From an uncultured Collinsella sp. (lineage in GTDB: Bacteria > Actinomycetota > Coriobacteriia > Coriobacteriales > Coriobacteriaceae), in assembly GCA_900540875.1 (NCBI GenBank), contig UQHT01000020.1, positions 1-48,811 of the forward strand: DNA of 48,811 nucleotides, written 5' to 3'. Position 1 is the stretch's first letter. Each line of letters starts with the position of its first letter. This document shows positions 1 through 8,191 of the stretch, piece by piece. A model generated the notes under the pieces. It saw nothing but the letters and a program-made list of their open reading frames with translations, was not told where the DNA came from and ran no database searches. The translations under genes were made by a program, and so were the position numbers.

Positions 1-8
1 CACGCAAA

Positions 9-31
9 GGAAAGCACTTAATGTGCTTTCC
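9..31. repeat. Short hairpin at window start
   Basis: GGAAAGCAC and GTGCTTTCC are perfect 9-bp arms around a TTAAT loop, with further partial pairing outside (CGCAA / TTGCG). No T-run follows, so a classical terminator is not supported. It probably belongs to a gene or RNA lying left of the window. From here to about 120 the sequence holds no gene that I can see. Confidence 0.45.
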
Positions 32-125
32 GTCTTGCGCAGGACTGTAGAGCAGCAAACTTAACCCCCGCCCCCAGCCCCGGAGACCCTCCCGGAGGGA
101 CCGAAAAATTTTTTCAAAAAAGTTG

Positions 126-155
126 TTGCGCGCCGGACAGACTTCTGTGTATACT
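126..155 (+). promoter_or_regulatory. Probable promoter of the tRNA-Asp gene
   Basis: TATACT at 150-155 is a good -10 box. TTGCGC at 126-131 is a fair -35 box with 18 bp between them. The tRNA starts 47 bp downstream of the -10 box. The match of the -35 box is only partial, so the exact boxes are uncertain. Confidence 0.5.
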
Positions 156-201
156 AATCCCCGCAGCGCACGCGAGCGGAAACAAACGCGAACGCCTGCC
201 T

Positions 202-279
<78 letters not shown>

Positions 280-290
280 ACGCAATTAAA

Positions 291-315
291 GCCACGTCTT
301 CGGACGTGGCTTTTT
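291..315 (+). terminator. Rho-independent terminator of tRNA-Asp
   Basis: GCCACGTC and GACGTGGC form an 8-bp perfect stem around a TTCG tetraloop, followed by TTTTT at 311-315. It lies 12 bp after the tRNA CCA end. Confidence 0.92.
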
Positions 316-449
316 GCGTTTGATGCACTTTGTTTCGGTAGAACGATCGCCCTGGCGCATCTTCGCCCAGAATCCCCGCCCCTTCGGGAACGCAAGTAAA
401 ATCTAATAAGCATATTTGTCTGAACAACAGCTTTGTTGCGCAACACCTG

Positions 450-479
450 TTCAACGAGACAGGGGGGTTAGGTTATACT
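450..479 (+). promoter_or_regulatory. Possible promoter of the Rrf2-mutY operon
   Basis: TATACT at 474-479 is a good -10 box; the -35 region (TTCAAC near 450) is weak. Just upstream, TGTTGCGCAACA (433-444) is a short palindrome that could bind a regulator. The leader before the Rrf2 start would be about 155 nt. Confidence 0.35.
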
Positions 480-638
480 AAATTGCACTGTAGGCCGCAT
501 CTGATGCATTTCGCTCCAAGCGCGGCACTCAGTGGATATCCGATTTACCATTTGGATGTCCTGCGGTCATTTAGCGTCTCGACACAAGCTCGGCCCCGGA
601 GCTCGTTCGAGCTGTTCGTATTCCTTGAAAGGGGAAAA

Positions 639-1124
639 ATGGACATATCGAGGAAGACTGATTACGCCCTTCGTATGTTGGCGATGCTTGCCGAGGATCC
701 GGAGCGTTTGCTTTCTGTTCGCACCGCTGCCGAAGAGGTCAATGTTCCGTATTCGTTTGCCCGCTCGATTCAGCACGGTTTGGTCCAGGCCGGTATTGTG
801 GAGAGCCTGCGTGGCGTCCACGGTGGCATGCGTCTCAAGGTCAGTCCGGACGACGTCACTATCCGCCAGGTCGTCGAGGCCGTTCAAGGCCCTATGGTTA
901 TGAATGATTGCACCGCGCCCGATGGTGACTGTGCGCGCATGGGCACGTGCTGCTATCATCCCCTGTGGGCCGGAGCTCAAGCATTGATGCGCGACTACCT
1001 CGATTCCGTTTCGCTCGGCGACATCGTCGCTCACCGCCAGTTCCCGGCCGTCGATCCCAAGTTCGCCGACCGCGAAGCGTTTCCCGAGTACGCCACCTGT
1101 GCGTATACATGCCGGGAGGAATAG
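639..1124 (+). CDS. Rrf2-family transcriptional regulator (probable iron-sulfur sensor)
   Basis: The 161-residue protein has the usual Rrf2 length and layout: an N-terminal winged helix opening with MDISRKTDYALRML and the family motif LRGVHGGMRL near residue 57, then a dimerisation helix. Cysteines C91, C98 and C104 (C-X6-C-X5-C, with a fourth Cys adjacent at 105) lie where IscR and NsrR carry their iron-sulfur ligands, so redox, iron or nitric oxide sensing is likely (inference). The start at 639 follows AAAGGGG at good spacing; longer in-frame extensions upstream lack a ribosome site. The next gene begins 21 bp downstream and is probably co-transcribed, which hints at a link between redox sensing and DNA repair. 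The target genes are not visible here. Confidence 0.85.
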   Translation: MDISRKTDYALRMLAMLAEDPERLLSVRTAAEEVNVPYSFARSIQHGLVQAGIVESLRGVHGGMRLKVSPDDVTIRQVVEAVQGPMVMNDCTAPDGDCARMGTCCYHPLWAGAQALMRDYLDSVSLGDIVAHRQFPAVDPKFADREAFPEYATCAYTCREE

Positions 1125-1145
1125 CGCCGCATAAGGAGCATAGAT

Positions 1146-2051
1146 ATGATTCAGGACCCCTTTCGTTCGATGATTCGTTCGGAAGGGGTCCTGCGTTATC
1201 GCGACCTTCCGTGGCGCCGCACGCGCGATCCGTACATCATTTGGCTTTCTGAGGTCATGTTGCAGCAAACACAGGTGCCACGCGTGGAGACGCGTATGCC
1301 GGCGTGGCTCGATCGCTTTCCGACCGTGCAGGCGCTTGCCCAAGCCGCGCCTTCCGATGTTTTGGACGCTTGGCAGGGCATGGGCTACAACCGACGCGCT
1401 CTGGCGCTCCACAAGGCCGCTCAGCGCGTTGTGGAGGACTGGGACGGTGAGTTTCCGCGTGAGACGCGTGACTTGGTCGCTCTGCCTGGTATTGGCCCGG
1501 CAACGGCGCAAGGTATCCGGTCGTTTGCGTTTGACCTTCCAGGCGTGTATCTGGAGACCAACGTGCGCACGGTCTTTCTGCATCACTTCTTTCCCGATGT
1601 ACCGGCTGTTCCCGACCGCGAGCTGGTGCCGCTGATTCAGGCGGCCTGTCCGGCGGTCCCCGGTGCGGCGACCGACGAGATCGCTCCCTTTGCCGTGCCG
1701 CTCGATGATGCCGACACGCCGCGCGCGTGGTATTACGCGTTGCTGGATTACGGCGCATATCTAAAAAAGACGTTGCCCAATCCGTCCAGGCGCTCGGCGG
1801 GCTATAGCCGTCAATCAAAGTTTGAGGGCTCACGTCGCCAAAAGCGCGCGCATATCGTGCGCATGTTGCTGGCAGCGCGCGATGGCCAACCGGCGGGGAT
1901 TACGCTTGCTGATGCCGTGGTGGGCGTTAACGATATGGAAGCGGCGGCTGGGCGCGGGCCGGTCGAGCGCGAGCTTGTCGCGGGCATTCTGGCCGACCTG
2001 GAGCGTGAGGGCTTTTGCCGAGCCGAGGGCGATCGCTGGCTGAGCATTTAG
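1146..2051 (+). CDS. MutY-like A/G-specific adenine glycosylase, lacking the Fe-S cluster
   Basis: The 301-residue HhH-GPD DNA glycosylase carries SEVMLQQT with the catalytic Glu at residue 36 and the helix-hairpin-helix LPGIGPATAQGI near 113-124. These are MutY hallmarks, so the expected job is removing adenine mispaired with 8-oxoguanine. Two features differ from classical MutY. The position of the catalytic Asp in LDGNV reads LETNV (Glu137). The C-X6-C-X2-C-X5-C iron-sulfur loop after the catalytic domain is absent: this stretch (YGAYLKKTLPNPSRRS) has no cysteine. The C-terminal NUDIX-like 8-oxoG recognition domain is also missing. From memory, a short cluster-less subfamily with the same ETN motif exists in anaerobes and archaea, so it is probably a functional variant and not a degraded gene. 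AAGGAG precedes the ATG. It likely shares a transcript with the Rrf2 gene. Confidence 0.82.
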   Translation: MIQDPFRSMIRSEGVLRYRDLPWRRTRDPYIIWLSEVMLQQTQVPRVETRMPAWLDRFPTVQALAQAAPSDVLDAWQGMGYNRRALALHKAAQRVVEDWDGEFPRETRDLVALPGIGPATAQGIRSFAFDLPGVYLETNVRTVFLHHFFPDVPAVPDRELVPLIQAACPAVPGAATDEIAPFAVPLDDADTPRAWYYALLDYGAYLKKTLPNPSRRSAGYSRQSKFEGSRRQKRAHIVRMLLAARDGQPAGITLADAVVGVNDMEAAAGRGPVERELVAGILADLEREGFCRAEGDRWLSI

Positions 2052-2165
2052 CCCGTGGAAATCTGAAGAACAGGATTGTAAGGTTTAGATTTCCGACATG
2101 AGGGCATCCTAAAGACGAGGCCGCTCGAAGCCTACGGGCGGCATGCGTTGAAGGGAAGTACACCT

Positions 2166-2705
2166 ATGGATTTTGAGAATTCCCAAACCAAGAAGAACCT
2201 CGAGACCGCTTTTGCCGGTGAGTCCCAGGCACACACCAAGTATCGCTACTATGCCTCCAAGGCAAAGAAGGACGGCTACGTTCAGATCTCGAACATCTTT
2301 GCCGAGACGGCTGGCAACGAGTCCGAGCACGCCAAACTGTGGTTTAAGTATCTGCACGATGGCGCCGTCCCCGATACCCTGGACAATCTGCGCGATGCCG
2401 CCGCGGGTGAGAACTACGAGTGGACCACGATGTACGACGAGTTTGCCAAGACCGCCGAGGAAGAGGGCTTTGCCGAGATTGCCGCAAAGTTCCGTGGTGT
2501 CGCCGCCGTCGAGAAGGCCCACGAGGAGCGCTACAACAAACTCGTCGAGCGCATCGAGTCGGGCGAGGTGTTTGAGCGCGAGGGCGTGAAGGTGTGGAAG
2601 TGCCTGAACTGCGGGCACCTGCACGTTGGTGCCGAGGCGCCTGAGGTGTGCCCGGTGTGCAACCACCCGAAGGCGTACTTTGAGGAGCAGGTGGTGAACT
2701 ACTAG
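2166..2705 (+). CDS. Rubrerythrin
   Basis: This 179-residue protein combines an N-terminal ferritin-like diiron domain and a C-terminal rubredoxin domain. Diiron ligands are visible in FAGESQAH (Glu19), GNESEH, the EYEW/DEF region and VEKAHEERY. The rubredoxin iron site is KVWKCLNCGHLHVG plus VCPVCNHP near the C-terminus. Rubrerythrin reduces hydrogen peroxide in the cytoplasm of anaerobes using electrons from rubredoxin or NAD(P)H systems. The ATG at 2166 has AAGGGA nine bases upstream; a TTG six codons earlier has no ribosome site. The gene is a single unit, with a long inverted repeat and then a terminator behind it. Length and motif order are canonical, so the call is firm. Confidence 0.95.
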   Translation: MDFENSQTKKNLETAFAGESQAHTKYRYYASKAKKDGYVQISNIFAETAGNESEHAKLWFKYLHDGAVPDTLDNLRDAAAGENYEWTTMYDEFAKTAEEEGFAEIAAKFRGVAAVEKAHEERYNKLVERIESGEVFEREGVKVWKCLNCGHLHVGAEAPEVCPVCNHPKAYFEEQVVNY

Positions 2706-2725
2706 CGCTTGGCGCTGGCTGCTGC

Positions 2726-2823
2726 GGAGCGCAGGGCGGGAGGCCGGATCGCCTTCCCTCCCCGCTCACGGCTCCGCAGGGTCGCGTTGAGGGAAGGCGA
2801 TCCGGCCTCCCGCCCTGCGCTCC
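2726..2823. repeat. Perfect 35-bp inverted repeat
   Basis: Bases 2726-2760 and 2789-2823 are exact reverse complements (35 bp) around a 28-base spacer. The arms start GGAGCGCAGGGCGGGAGG. No T-run follows either arm. It lies between the rubrerythrin stop and the terminator at 2874. It could be an extragenic palindromic element or an RNA-stabilising structure. Confidence 0.85.
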
Positions 2824-2873
2824 GGCTTCGGGTCGTCGCGTGCTCGTTACTGAAAAGCTGATTAGAAGTTTGT

Positions 2874-2903
2874 GTGCCGCCCCTTTTGGGGCGGCACGTT
2901 TTT
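2874..2903 (+). terminator. Rho-independent terminator after rubrerythrin
   Basis: GTGCCGCCCC pairs perfectly with GGGGCGGCAC around a TTTT loop and is followed by GTTTTT. A second hairpin, TGTGGGG/CCCCACA at 2905-2925 with ATTTT after it, sits immediately downstream and may back it up. Bases 2930-3145 show no convincing gene. Confidence 0.88.
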
Positions 2904-3156
2904 GTGTGGGGTCCCTGTCCCCACAATTTTCGTCAAGCTTTTGGTTAGATTTTGGTCAGTTGGCGTAAGGGTGGAAGGCCAAAAGATTGTTGGCGAAAAA
3001 AGCTCAGAGAAAGTGCTGGTAGGGGAGTTGTTGAGGTTTTCGACAGCTTTTGTCAACAAGAAACTTTGCGGCTATTGCTACGGATTGCGTTGCCGTGGCA
3101 TTGACGGTGCGGGATGCTGGGCGCAAGCGTCGAATGCTCAGATTTTGGAGGCCAGC

Positions 3157-3579
3157 ATGGATCTGTTTCTTGAGACCCCGCAGCAACAAGCCGAGCGCAT
3201 GTTGCGCCAGCAGCAACGGCTTATGGAGATGCAAATGCAAGGGGCGGCCATCCAACCTCCTGCACAAAACGTTGCGCCCGCGATTTCGCCTGCGGGTGAG
3301 GCGACCCCAGAGACCTATTCCGTACAGCAAGATTCATATGCCCAGGAGCTCGCGTTCGATAAACGCCGTGCGCGCCGCCGCCGTTTGGGCCAGCGCCTGC
3401 GCACATTGGCGATGATCGTGCTCATCCCGCTGGGGCTTGCGGCCATCTTTTTGGTGTCGTATGCCCTCACGTGCATTCTCAACGGCGCATCGCCCAACGA
3501 GGTGCTCCAGCATCTAGCGGCCCTGGGTCAGCGCCTAGGTGACGTCATAACAACCATCCGCGCCGGCTGGGAGAGCTAG
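3157..3579 (+). CDS. Small single-span membrane protein, function unknown
   Basis: The 140-residue protein is not recognised. It starts with a Gln/Met-rich stretch (residues 8-35, likely helical and possibly coiled-coil), continues with a Pro/Ala-rich linker and a basic cluster (FDKRRARRRRLGQRLR), and has one strongly hydrophobic segment (about residues 86-110) followed by a short tail. The basic cluster before the membrane span predicts the N-terminus in the cytoplasm. The start at 3157 has GGAGG at 3147-3151. Reading frame is open further upstream but without a ribosome site. It has no obvious operon partner. Confidence 0.6.
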   Translation: MDLFLETPQQQAERMLRQQQRLMEMQMQGAAIQPPAQNVAPAISPAGEATPETYSVQQDSYAQELAFDKRRARRRRLGQRLRTLAMIVLIPLGLAAIFLVSYALTCILNGASPNEVLQHLAALGQRLGDVITTIRAGWES

Positions 3580-3667
3580 CGTTTGTCGCATTAGGACTTC
3601 TAGGGTGTAGGGATTATCGCCACGAGTGGAATCCTTGCATCCTGTGGGTCCTGTCGTGCGACTGAAT

Positions 3668-3692
3668 AGTATTATTGAAGATGAATAATATT
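3668..3692. promoter_or_regulatory. AT-rich inverted repeat, possible autoregulatory operator
   Basis: AGTATTATT (3668-3676) and AATAATATT (3684-3692) are inverted with one mismatch around a 7-base spacer, 10 bp before the start codon at 3703. Placement in front of a two-gene toxin-antitoxin-like module suggests an operator for the HTH partner (inference). Confidence 0.45.
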
Positions 3693-3702
3693 AGGATTTG
3701 CT

Positions 3703-4233
3703 ATGTATAAGCAGGATTTAGAGCAGACTCTTTTGGATATTGACGAAGAGGCGGAGCTGGAAATAGGTCCAAGAGACGATAGGCCGAGCGTTGTATTGGT
3801 GGGAGGAAGCGCCTTCATGCTAAACGACGTGACGAATCGGGCAGTTACACATGACATTGATGTGTTTGAGGCAGACAGGTGCCTCCGCGAGATCATAGCT
3901 CGATACCCCGAGGTGAATGGTATGGCAGTGGCATATTGCAACCAGATGCCATTCAATTACGAAGATCGCCTGATCCCATTGGAGATTGGGGCGCATTTTA
4001 TCAGGTACTTTACGCCATCTTTGGAGGATCTGGCGGTGATGAAGCTCTATGCCTATCGTCCGAACGACATCATCGACCTCCATAGTCGAACATTTATCGA
4101 CCGACTTGATTGGGATCTGCTCGAGCGGCTTATATTCGACGATGGAGAGGCGCTGGCGTCGTCGCCTTCGGAGCGGAGTTATCAAGAGATGGTCTGCGCA
4201 TACAGGCAATACAAAAAGGAGGTGCTCGGTTGA
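3703..4233 (+). CDS. Nucleotidyltransferase-fold protein (DUF6036-like), candidate toxin
   Basis: The 176-residue protein has LVGGSAFMLNDV near residue 32 and then THDIDVFEAD near 56, which matches the GG/GS and DxD active-site pattern of the minimal nucleotidyltransferase fold. The later part (RYFTPSLEDLAVMKLYAYRPNDIIDL) resembles the helical half of DUF6036/AbiEii-type proteins. Such proteins transfer nucleotides to RNA or protein in toxin-antitoxin and abortive-infection modules. The stop codon overlaps the start of the next gene (TTGA), so the two are translationally coupled. Base composition is lower in GC than the neighbours, which is compatible with transfer. The toxin role is inferred from family and pairing only. 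Confidence 0.65.
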   Translation: MYKQDLEQTLLDIDEEAELEIGPRDDRPSVVLVGGSAFMLNDVTNRAVTHDIDVFEADRCLREIIARYPEVNGMAVAYCNQMPFNYEDRLIPLEIGAHFIRYFTPSLEDLAVMKLYAYRPNDIIDLHSRTFIDRLDWDLLERLIFDDGEALASSPSERSYQEMVCAYRQYKKEVLG

Positions 4234-4793
4234 ATCTGACTTTTGAGGGATTTTTGAAAGGCTATTGCCGAGAGCTGTCCGGACAGCAGTCGCTGAGTTT
4301 TAGGAAGCTTGTAAAGCAGGCAACAACGGTTGAGCCGCGTGTGGCGGAGCCTCTGTTTTTGCTCGCTTTGGCGCAGGGTAAGGCCGAATACGTTCTGGGT
4401 TTATCCGAGGGCTCGTGGATGGAAGAGGGCTATCGAGGTGTTTTGTCTCTGTATGGCCAAGCGAGTAGCCTGGCATCTCTATGCTCCGAGGATATGCTCC
4501 CCAATCGTTACGCCAACGTTTGGCGTGCGTATAGAGGGGTGAAAGAAAAGCCAGCGGCCGACAGAAGGGTGAACGCCCTGATGAGAAAGAGAACACTTAA
4601 AGCATTGGAGGAATCGGGTGTAACGCGCTACGGTCTCTGCCGCGATTTGAATCTGAATAAGGGAAACGTGTACGCATACTTAGCCGGTGATGACTCGAAG
4701 GTGAGCAGGAAGACAGCGCGTCGCATTATGGAATATGCGGAGGAGAGAAGCACCCAAGAAGGGGCCGGGCGCCCGGTGCGTGTGGCGGGGTAA
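4230..4793 (+). CDS. HTH protein coupled to the nucleotidyltransferase, candidate antitoxin/regulator
   Basis: The start is TTG at 4230, overlapping the preceding stop by three bases and placed seven bases after GGAGG at 4218-4222. The 187-residue product has a poorly conserved helical N-terminal domain and a C-terminal helix-turn-helix (about residues 125-175; TRYGLCRDLNLNKGNVYAYL followed by SRKTARRIMEYA) like XRE/Cro-type DNA-binding domains. The likely job is to neutralise the upstream nucleotidyltransferase and bind the inverted repeat at 3668-3692. I do not recognise the family by name, and an alternative is a simple co-regulator. Confidence 0.55.
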   Translation: MNLTFEGFLKGYCRELSGQQSLSFRKLVKQATTVEPRVAEPLFLLALAQGKAEYVLGLSEGSWMEEGYRGVLSLYGQASSLASLCSEDMLPNRYANVWRAYRGVKEKPAADRRVNALMRKRTLKALEESGVTRYGLCRDLNLNKGNVYAYLAGDDSKVSRKTARRIMEYAEERSTQEGAGRPVRVAG

Positions 4794-4844
4794 GATTGGT
4801 CTCGGTTTTGATTGATATCGATTGGGTTTGTTGGGCGGAAGTCT

Positions 4845-6200
4845 ATGTCTGCTATTGATATTGCGCTTGTTGTGATTGCCTTGGTGGCGGTGGGAGTTGC
4901 TGTGGTTTGCGCCCTGCAGCTTAAAGGCCTTCGTGCCGAGCTGCGGGAGCGTGGCGGCAACGACGCGGAGACGCTCGCGGCGCTCGAGCAGGCCAACAGC
5001 ACGCTCGATGCCCTCAACGTCGCGCTGGCCGAAACCCGCCGTACGGCAAACGCCATTGCGCAGCAGCAGATGACCGATGCCGCTGTAGAGCAGCAGCGTT
5101 ACCTGACCATCGCGCGCGAGTTCTCGCAGGCTGGCGACCGCATGGACGACTTGCGCCGCGAGACGGTCCAGCAGCTCGGTGTCAACCGCGAAGGCATCGA
5201 GCACCGCTTGGACAAGGTGCGCGAGACGGTCGATGCCCAACTGGGCGCCATCCGCAAGGACAACAGCGTGCAGCTCGATCAGATGCGCGCAACGGTGGAC
5301 GAGAAGCTCTCCCGCACGCTCAACGACCGCCTGTCTGCATCGTTTAAGCAGGTAAGCGACCAGCTCGAGGCCGTGTACAAGGGCCTGGGCGACATGCAAT
5401 CTATCGCCACTGGCGTGGGCGACCTTAAGCGCGTGCTGGGTAACGTCAAGGCGCGCGGCATTTTGGGCGAGGTGCAGCTGGGCGCGATCCTGGCGGACAT
5501 CCTTACGCCCGACCAGTATCTGGAAAACGTCGCCACCAAGCCCGGCGCCTCGGAGCGCGTTGAGTTTGCCGTCAAGCTGCCGGTAGACGAGGGAGACCCC
5601 GTGCTGCTGCCAATCGACTCCAAATTCCCGGGCGATGCGTATGAGCATCTGCTCGACGCCCAGGAGTCGGGCGACGCGGAGGCCGTCGCCGCCGCGCGCA
5701 AGACGCTCGACACCATGGTGAAGCGCGAGGCAAAGGACATCTGCGAAAAGTACCTGAGCGTGCCCGCGACCACCCACTTTGGCATCCTGTTCGTTCCGTT
5801 TGAGGGCCTGTACGCCGAGGTCGTCACGCGCCCTGGGCTTATCGAGACCCTGGGCCGCGACTATCACGTCAACGTTGCCGGCCCCAGCACCATGGCGGCC
5901 ATCCTCAACAGCCTGCAGATGAGCTACCAGACGTTTAAGCTGCAAAAGCGCACCGACGACGTGCTACGCGTGCTTTCCGCCGTCAAGGCCGAGCTACCGC
6001 GCTATCAGGCGGCGCTGCGTCGCGCCCAGCAGCAGATCGAGACCGCGGGAAAGACGGTCGAGGGCATCATCACCACGCGTACCAACGTCATGGAGCGCAA
6101 GCTCAAGGATATCGACGCGCTGGAAGACGCGCGGGAGGCCGACGAGATTTTGGGCTTGGAGTCCGCAGGGTTACTTGCGGGCCAGGAAGACGAGGACTAG
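4845..6200 (+). CDS. rmuC: DNA recombination protein RmuC
   Basis: The 451-residue protein opens with a membrane anchor (residues 3-25), continues with a long heptad-rich coiled coil (about 30-200) and ends in the RmuC nuclease-like domain, recognised by the LPIDSKFP motif with the D and K of a PD-(D/E)XK-type core, and by GILFVPFEGLYAEV downstream. RmuC limits inversions at short inverted repeats and influences recombination; its biochemistry is poorly known. That role is interesting in a genome region so rich in palindromes. The ATG at 4845 follows a weak GCGGAAG ribosome site. A TTG eleven codons earlier is possible but less likely because the membrane segment begins right after 4845. Confidence 0.92.
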   Translation: MSAIDIALVVIALVAVGVAVVCALQLKGLRAELRERGGNDAETLAALEQANSTLDALNVALAETRRTANAIAQQQMTDAAVEQQRYLTIAREFSQAGDRMDDLRRETVQQLGVNREGIEHRLDKVRETVDAQLGAIRKDNSVQLDQMRATVDEKLSRTLNDRLSASFKQVSDQLEAVYKGLGDMQSIATGVGDLKRVLGNVKARGILGEVQLGAILADILTPDQYLENVATKPGASERVEFAVKLPVDEGDPVLLPIDSKFPGDAYEHLLDAQESGDAEAVAAARKTLDTMVKREAKDICEKYLSVPATTHFGILFVPFEGLYAEVVTRPGLIETLGRDYHVNVAGPSTMAAILNSLQMSYQTFKLQKRTDDVLRVLSAVKAELPRYQAALRRAQQQIETAGKTVEGIITTRTNVMERKLKDIDALEDAREADEILGLESAGLLAGQEDED

Positions 6201-6325
6201 CCGCAACGGACGGCGGCGCGCCGGCGTAAACGCGGGGCGCGGGCGCTTTTCGCATTGCACTTGCCTAAAGCGCACTTTAATGTGCAACAATGGCCTTTCG
6301 CCCTATCAGACGCGAAAGGAAGCCC

Positions 6326-8128
6326 ATGTCTCAGAGAAGCACCAGTCCGCTCAAGCGTTCCACCGTGCGCCGCACGCTGCAGCGTTTTTGGGACGTCACG
6401 CGCACGCAGCCGTTGATCGTCTTTCTCTCGGTGTTCTCGTCGGCGGGCTACATCTTTTTGCTCACGTTTGCCAACACCTACGTGATGGCCCTCATCGTCG
6501 ACCGCGTCCAGGCCGGCCCCGTGGCGGGCGACCAGGTGTTTGAGGTCTTTGGCCCTTACATTTTGGCGCTCGTGCTTGTTAACCTGGTGGGCCAGATTCT
6601 CTCCAAGCTGCAGGACTACACCGTCTACAAGCTCGAGATCGCGGGCAACTATCACCTGGCGCGCCTGTGCTTTGATACGCTCTCCAATCAATCTATGACA
6701 TTTCACACCAGTCGCTTTGGCGGATCGCTCGTCAGCCAGACGAGCCGTTTTATGAGCGGCTATACGGGGCTGGTGGACGTGACGGCGTACTCGCTCATTC
6801 CCACCATCACCTCGGTCATCTGCACGGTGGCGGCGCTCGCCCCGGTGGTGCCCGCGTTTACCGTGATCCTGGTGGGCATCATGGTCGTCTACATCGCGTT
6901 TGTCTGGCTTATGTACAAGCGCATCATGCCGCTTTCGGCTGCGACGTCCGCCGCTCAGAACAAGCTCTCGGGCGTGCTGTCCGACGCGGTCACGAACATC
7001 CTGGCCGTCAAGACCTGCGGGCGCGAGGACTTTGAGCGCGACCTGTTCGACACCGCCGACCGCGCCGCATGCGATGCCGAGACGGTCTCGATGCACGCCA
7101 TGATGCAGCGCAACTTTACGACTTCGGGCCTCATCGTCATCACCATGGCGGTGGTGAGCGTGTTTGTGGCGGGCGGTAACGCGTGGTTTGGCATCTCGGC
7201 CGGCGCGCTCGTCATGATCTTTACCTATACGTACAACCTCACTATGCGTCTGAACTACGTGAGCTCCATGATGCAGCGCATCAACCGCGCGCTCGGTGAT
7301 GCGGCCGAGATGACGCGTGTGCTGGACGAGCCGCGTCTGGTGGCAGACGACGAGAACGCCCCCGAGCTCAAGGTGGGCGAGGGCGCGATTGATTTTGAGC
7401 ACCTGAGCTTTGCATACCGTGACGCCGCGGCGGGCGAGAGCGTGTTCGACGACCTGACGCTCCATGTGGCGGCGGGCCAGCGCGTGGGCCTGGTGGGCAA
7501 ATCGGGCTCGGGCAAGACGACGCTCACCAAGCTGTTGCTGCGCCTGGACGACGTGCAGGGCGGCCGCGTGCTCGTGGACGGTCAGGACGTTTCGCGCTGC
7601 ACGCAGCAGAGCCTGCGCCGCCAGGTTGCCTACGTGCCGCAGGAGGCGCTGCTGTTCCACCGCTCCATTCGCGAGAATATCGCCTACGGCCGCGCGGGCG
7701 CCACTGACGAGCAGATCCGCGAGGCCGCACGCCTGGCCAATGCCCTGGAGTTCATCGACCGCCTGCCCCGTGGCTTCGACACCATGGTGGGCGAGCGCGG
7801 CGTCAAGCTTTCGGGCGGCCAGCGCCAGCGTGTGGCCATCGCCCGTGCCATCCTCACCGACGCACCGATTCTGGTGCTCGACGAGGCGACGTCTGCCCTC
7901 GATAGCGAGTCCGAGGCGCTGGTGCAGGAGGCGCTCGAGAACCTGATGCACGGCCGCACCTCCATTGTGGTGGCGCATCGCCTGTCCACCGTGGCCTCGC
8001 TCGACCGCATCGTGGTGCTGGCGGATGGCGAGATCGTCGAGGATGGTACGCATGCGCGGCTCGTCGAGGCGGGCGGCGAATACGCAAGCCTGTGGAGCCG
8101 TCAGACCGGCGCATTTTTGGAGGCGTAA
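6326..8128 (+). CDS. ABC exporter, membrane domain fused to ATPase domain
   Basis: The 600-residue half-transporter has a six-helix exporter domain (about residues 28-330) and a C-terminal ATPase with Walker A GKSGSGKT (about 390), Q-loop YVPQE, signature LSGGQRQR (about 494), Walker B ILVLDEATSALD and switch His in VAHRLST. It would work as a homodimer in the cytoplasmic membrane. Multidrug, lipid or peptide export are all possible; no accessory gene indicates the substrate. AAAGGAAG precedes the ATG at 6326. The gene is flanked by unrelated genes and seems monocistronic; bases 6201-6325 hold only a small GCAC/GTGC hairpin near 6272-6285. Confidence 0.9.
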   Translation: MSQRSTSPLKRSTVRRTLQRFWDVTRTQPLIVFLSVFSSAGYIFLLTFANTYVMALIVDRVQAGPVAGDQVFEVFGPYILALVLVNLVGQILSKLQDYTVYKLEIAGNYHLARLCFDTLSNQSMTFHTSRFGGSLVSQTSRFMSGYTGLVDVTAYSLIPTITSVICTVAALAPVVPAFTVILVGIMVVYIAFVWLMYKRIMPLSAATSAAQNKLSGVLSDAVTNILAVKTCGREDFERDLFDTADRAACDAETVSMHAMMQRNFTTSGLIVITMAVVSVFVAGGNAWFGISAGALVMIFTYTYNLTMRLNYVSSMMQRINRALGDAAEMTRVLDEPRLVADDENAPELKVGEGAIDFEHLSFAYRDAAAGESVFDDLTLHVAAGQRVGLVGKSGSGKTTLTKLLLRLDDVQGGRVLVDGQDVSRCTQQSLRRQVAYVPQEALLFHRSIRENIAYGRAGATDEQIREAARLANALEFIDRLPRGFDTMVGERGVKLSGGQRQRVAIARAILTDAPILVLDEATSALDSESEALVQEALENLMHGRTSIVVAHRLSTVASLDRIVVLADGEIVEDGTHARLVEAGGEYASLWSRQTGAFLEA

Positions 8129-8191
8129 CGACTCCATACGTGGGACAATCGTGCCCGTAGTTTTGTTGTGCCGCTGAGCCGAGGAGTCGTT

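Noticed and set aside
6272..6285. GCAC-TTTAAT-GTGC hairpin similar to the one at 9-31
   Set aside because: Only four paired bases and no other shared sequence; not enough to claim a repeat family.
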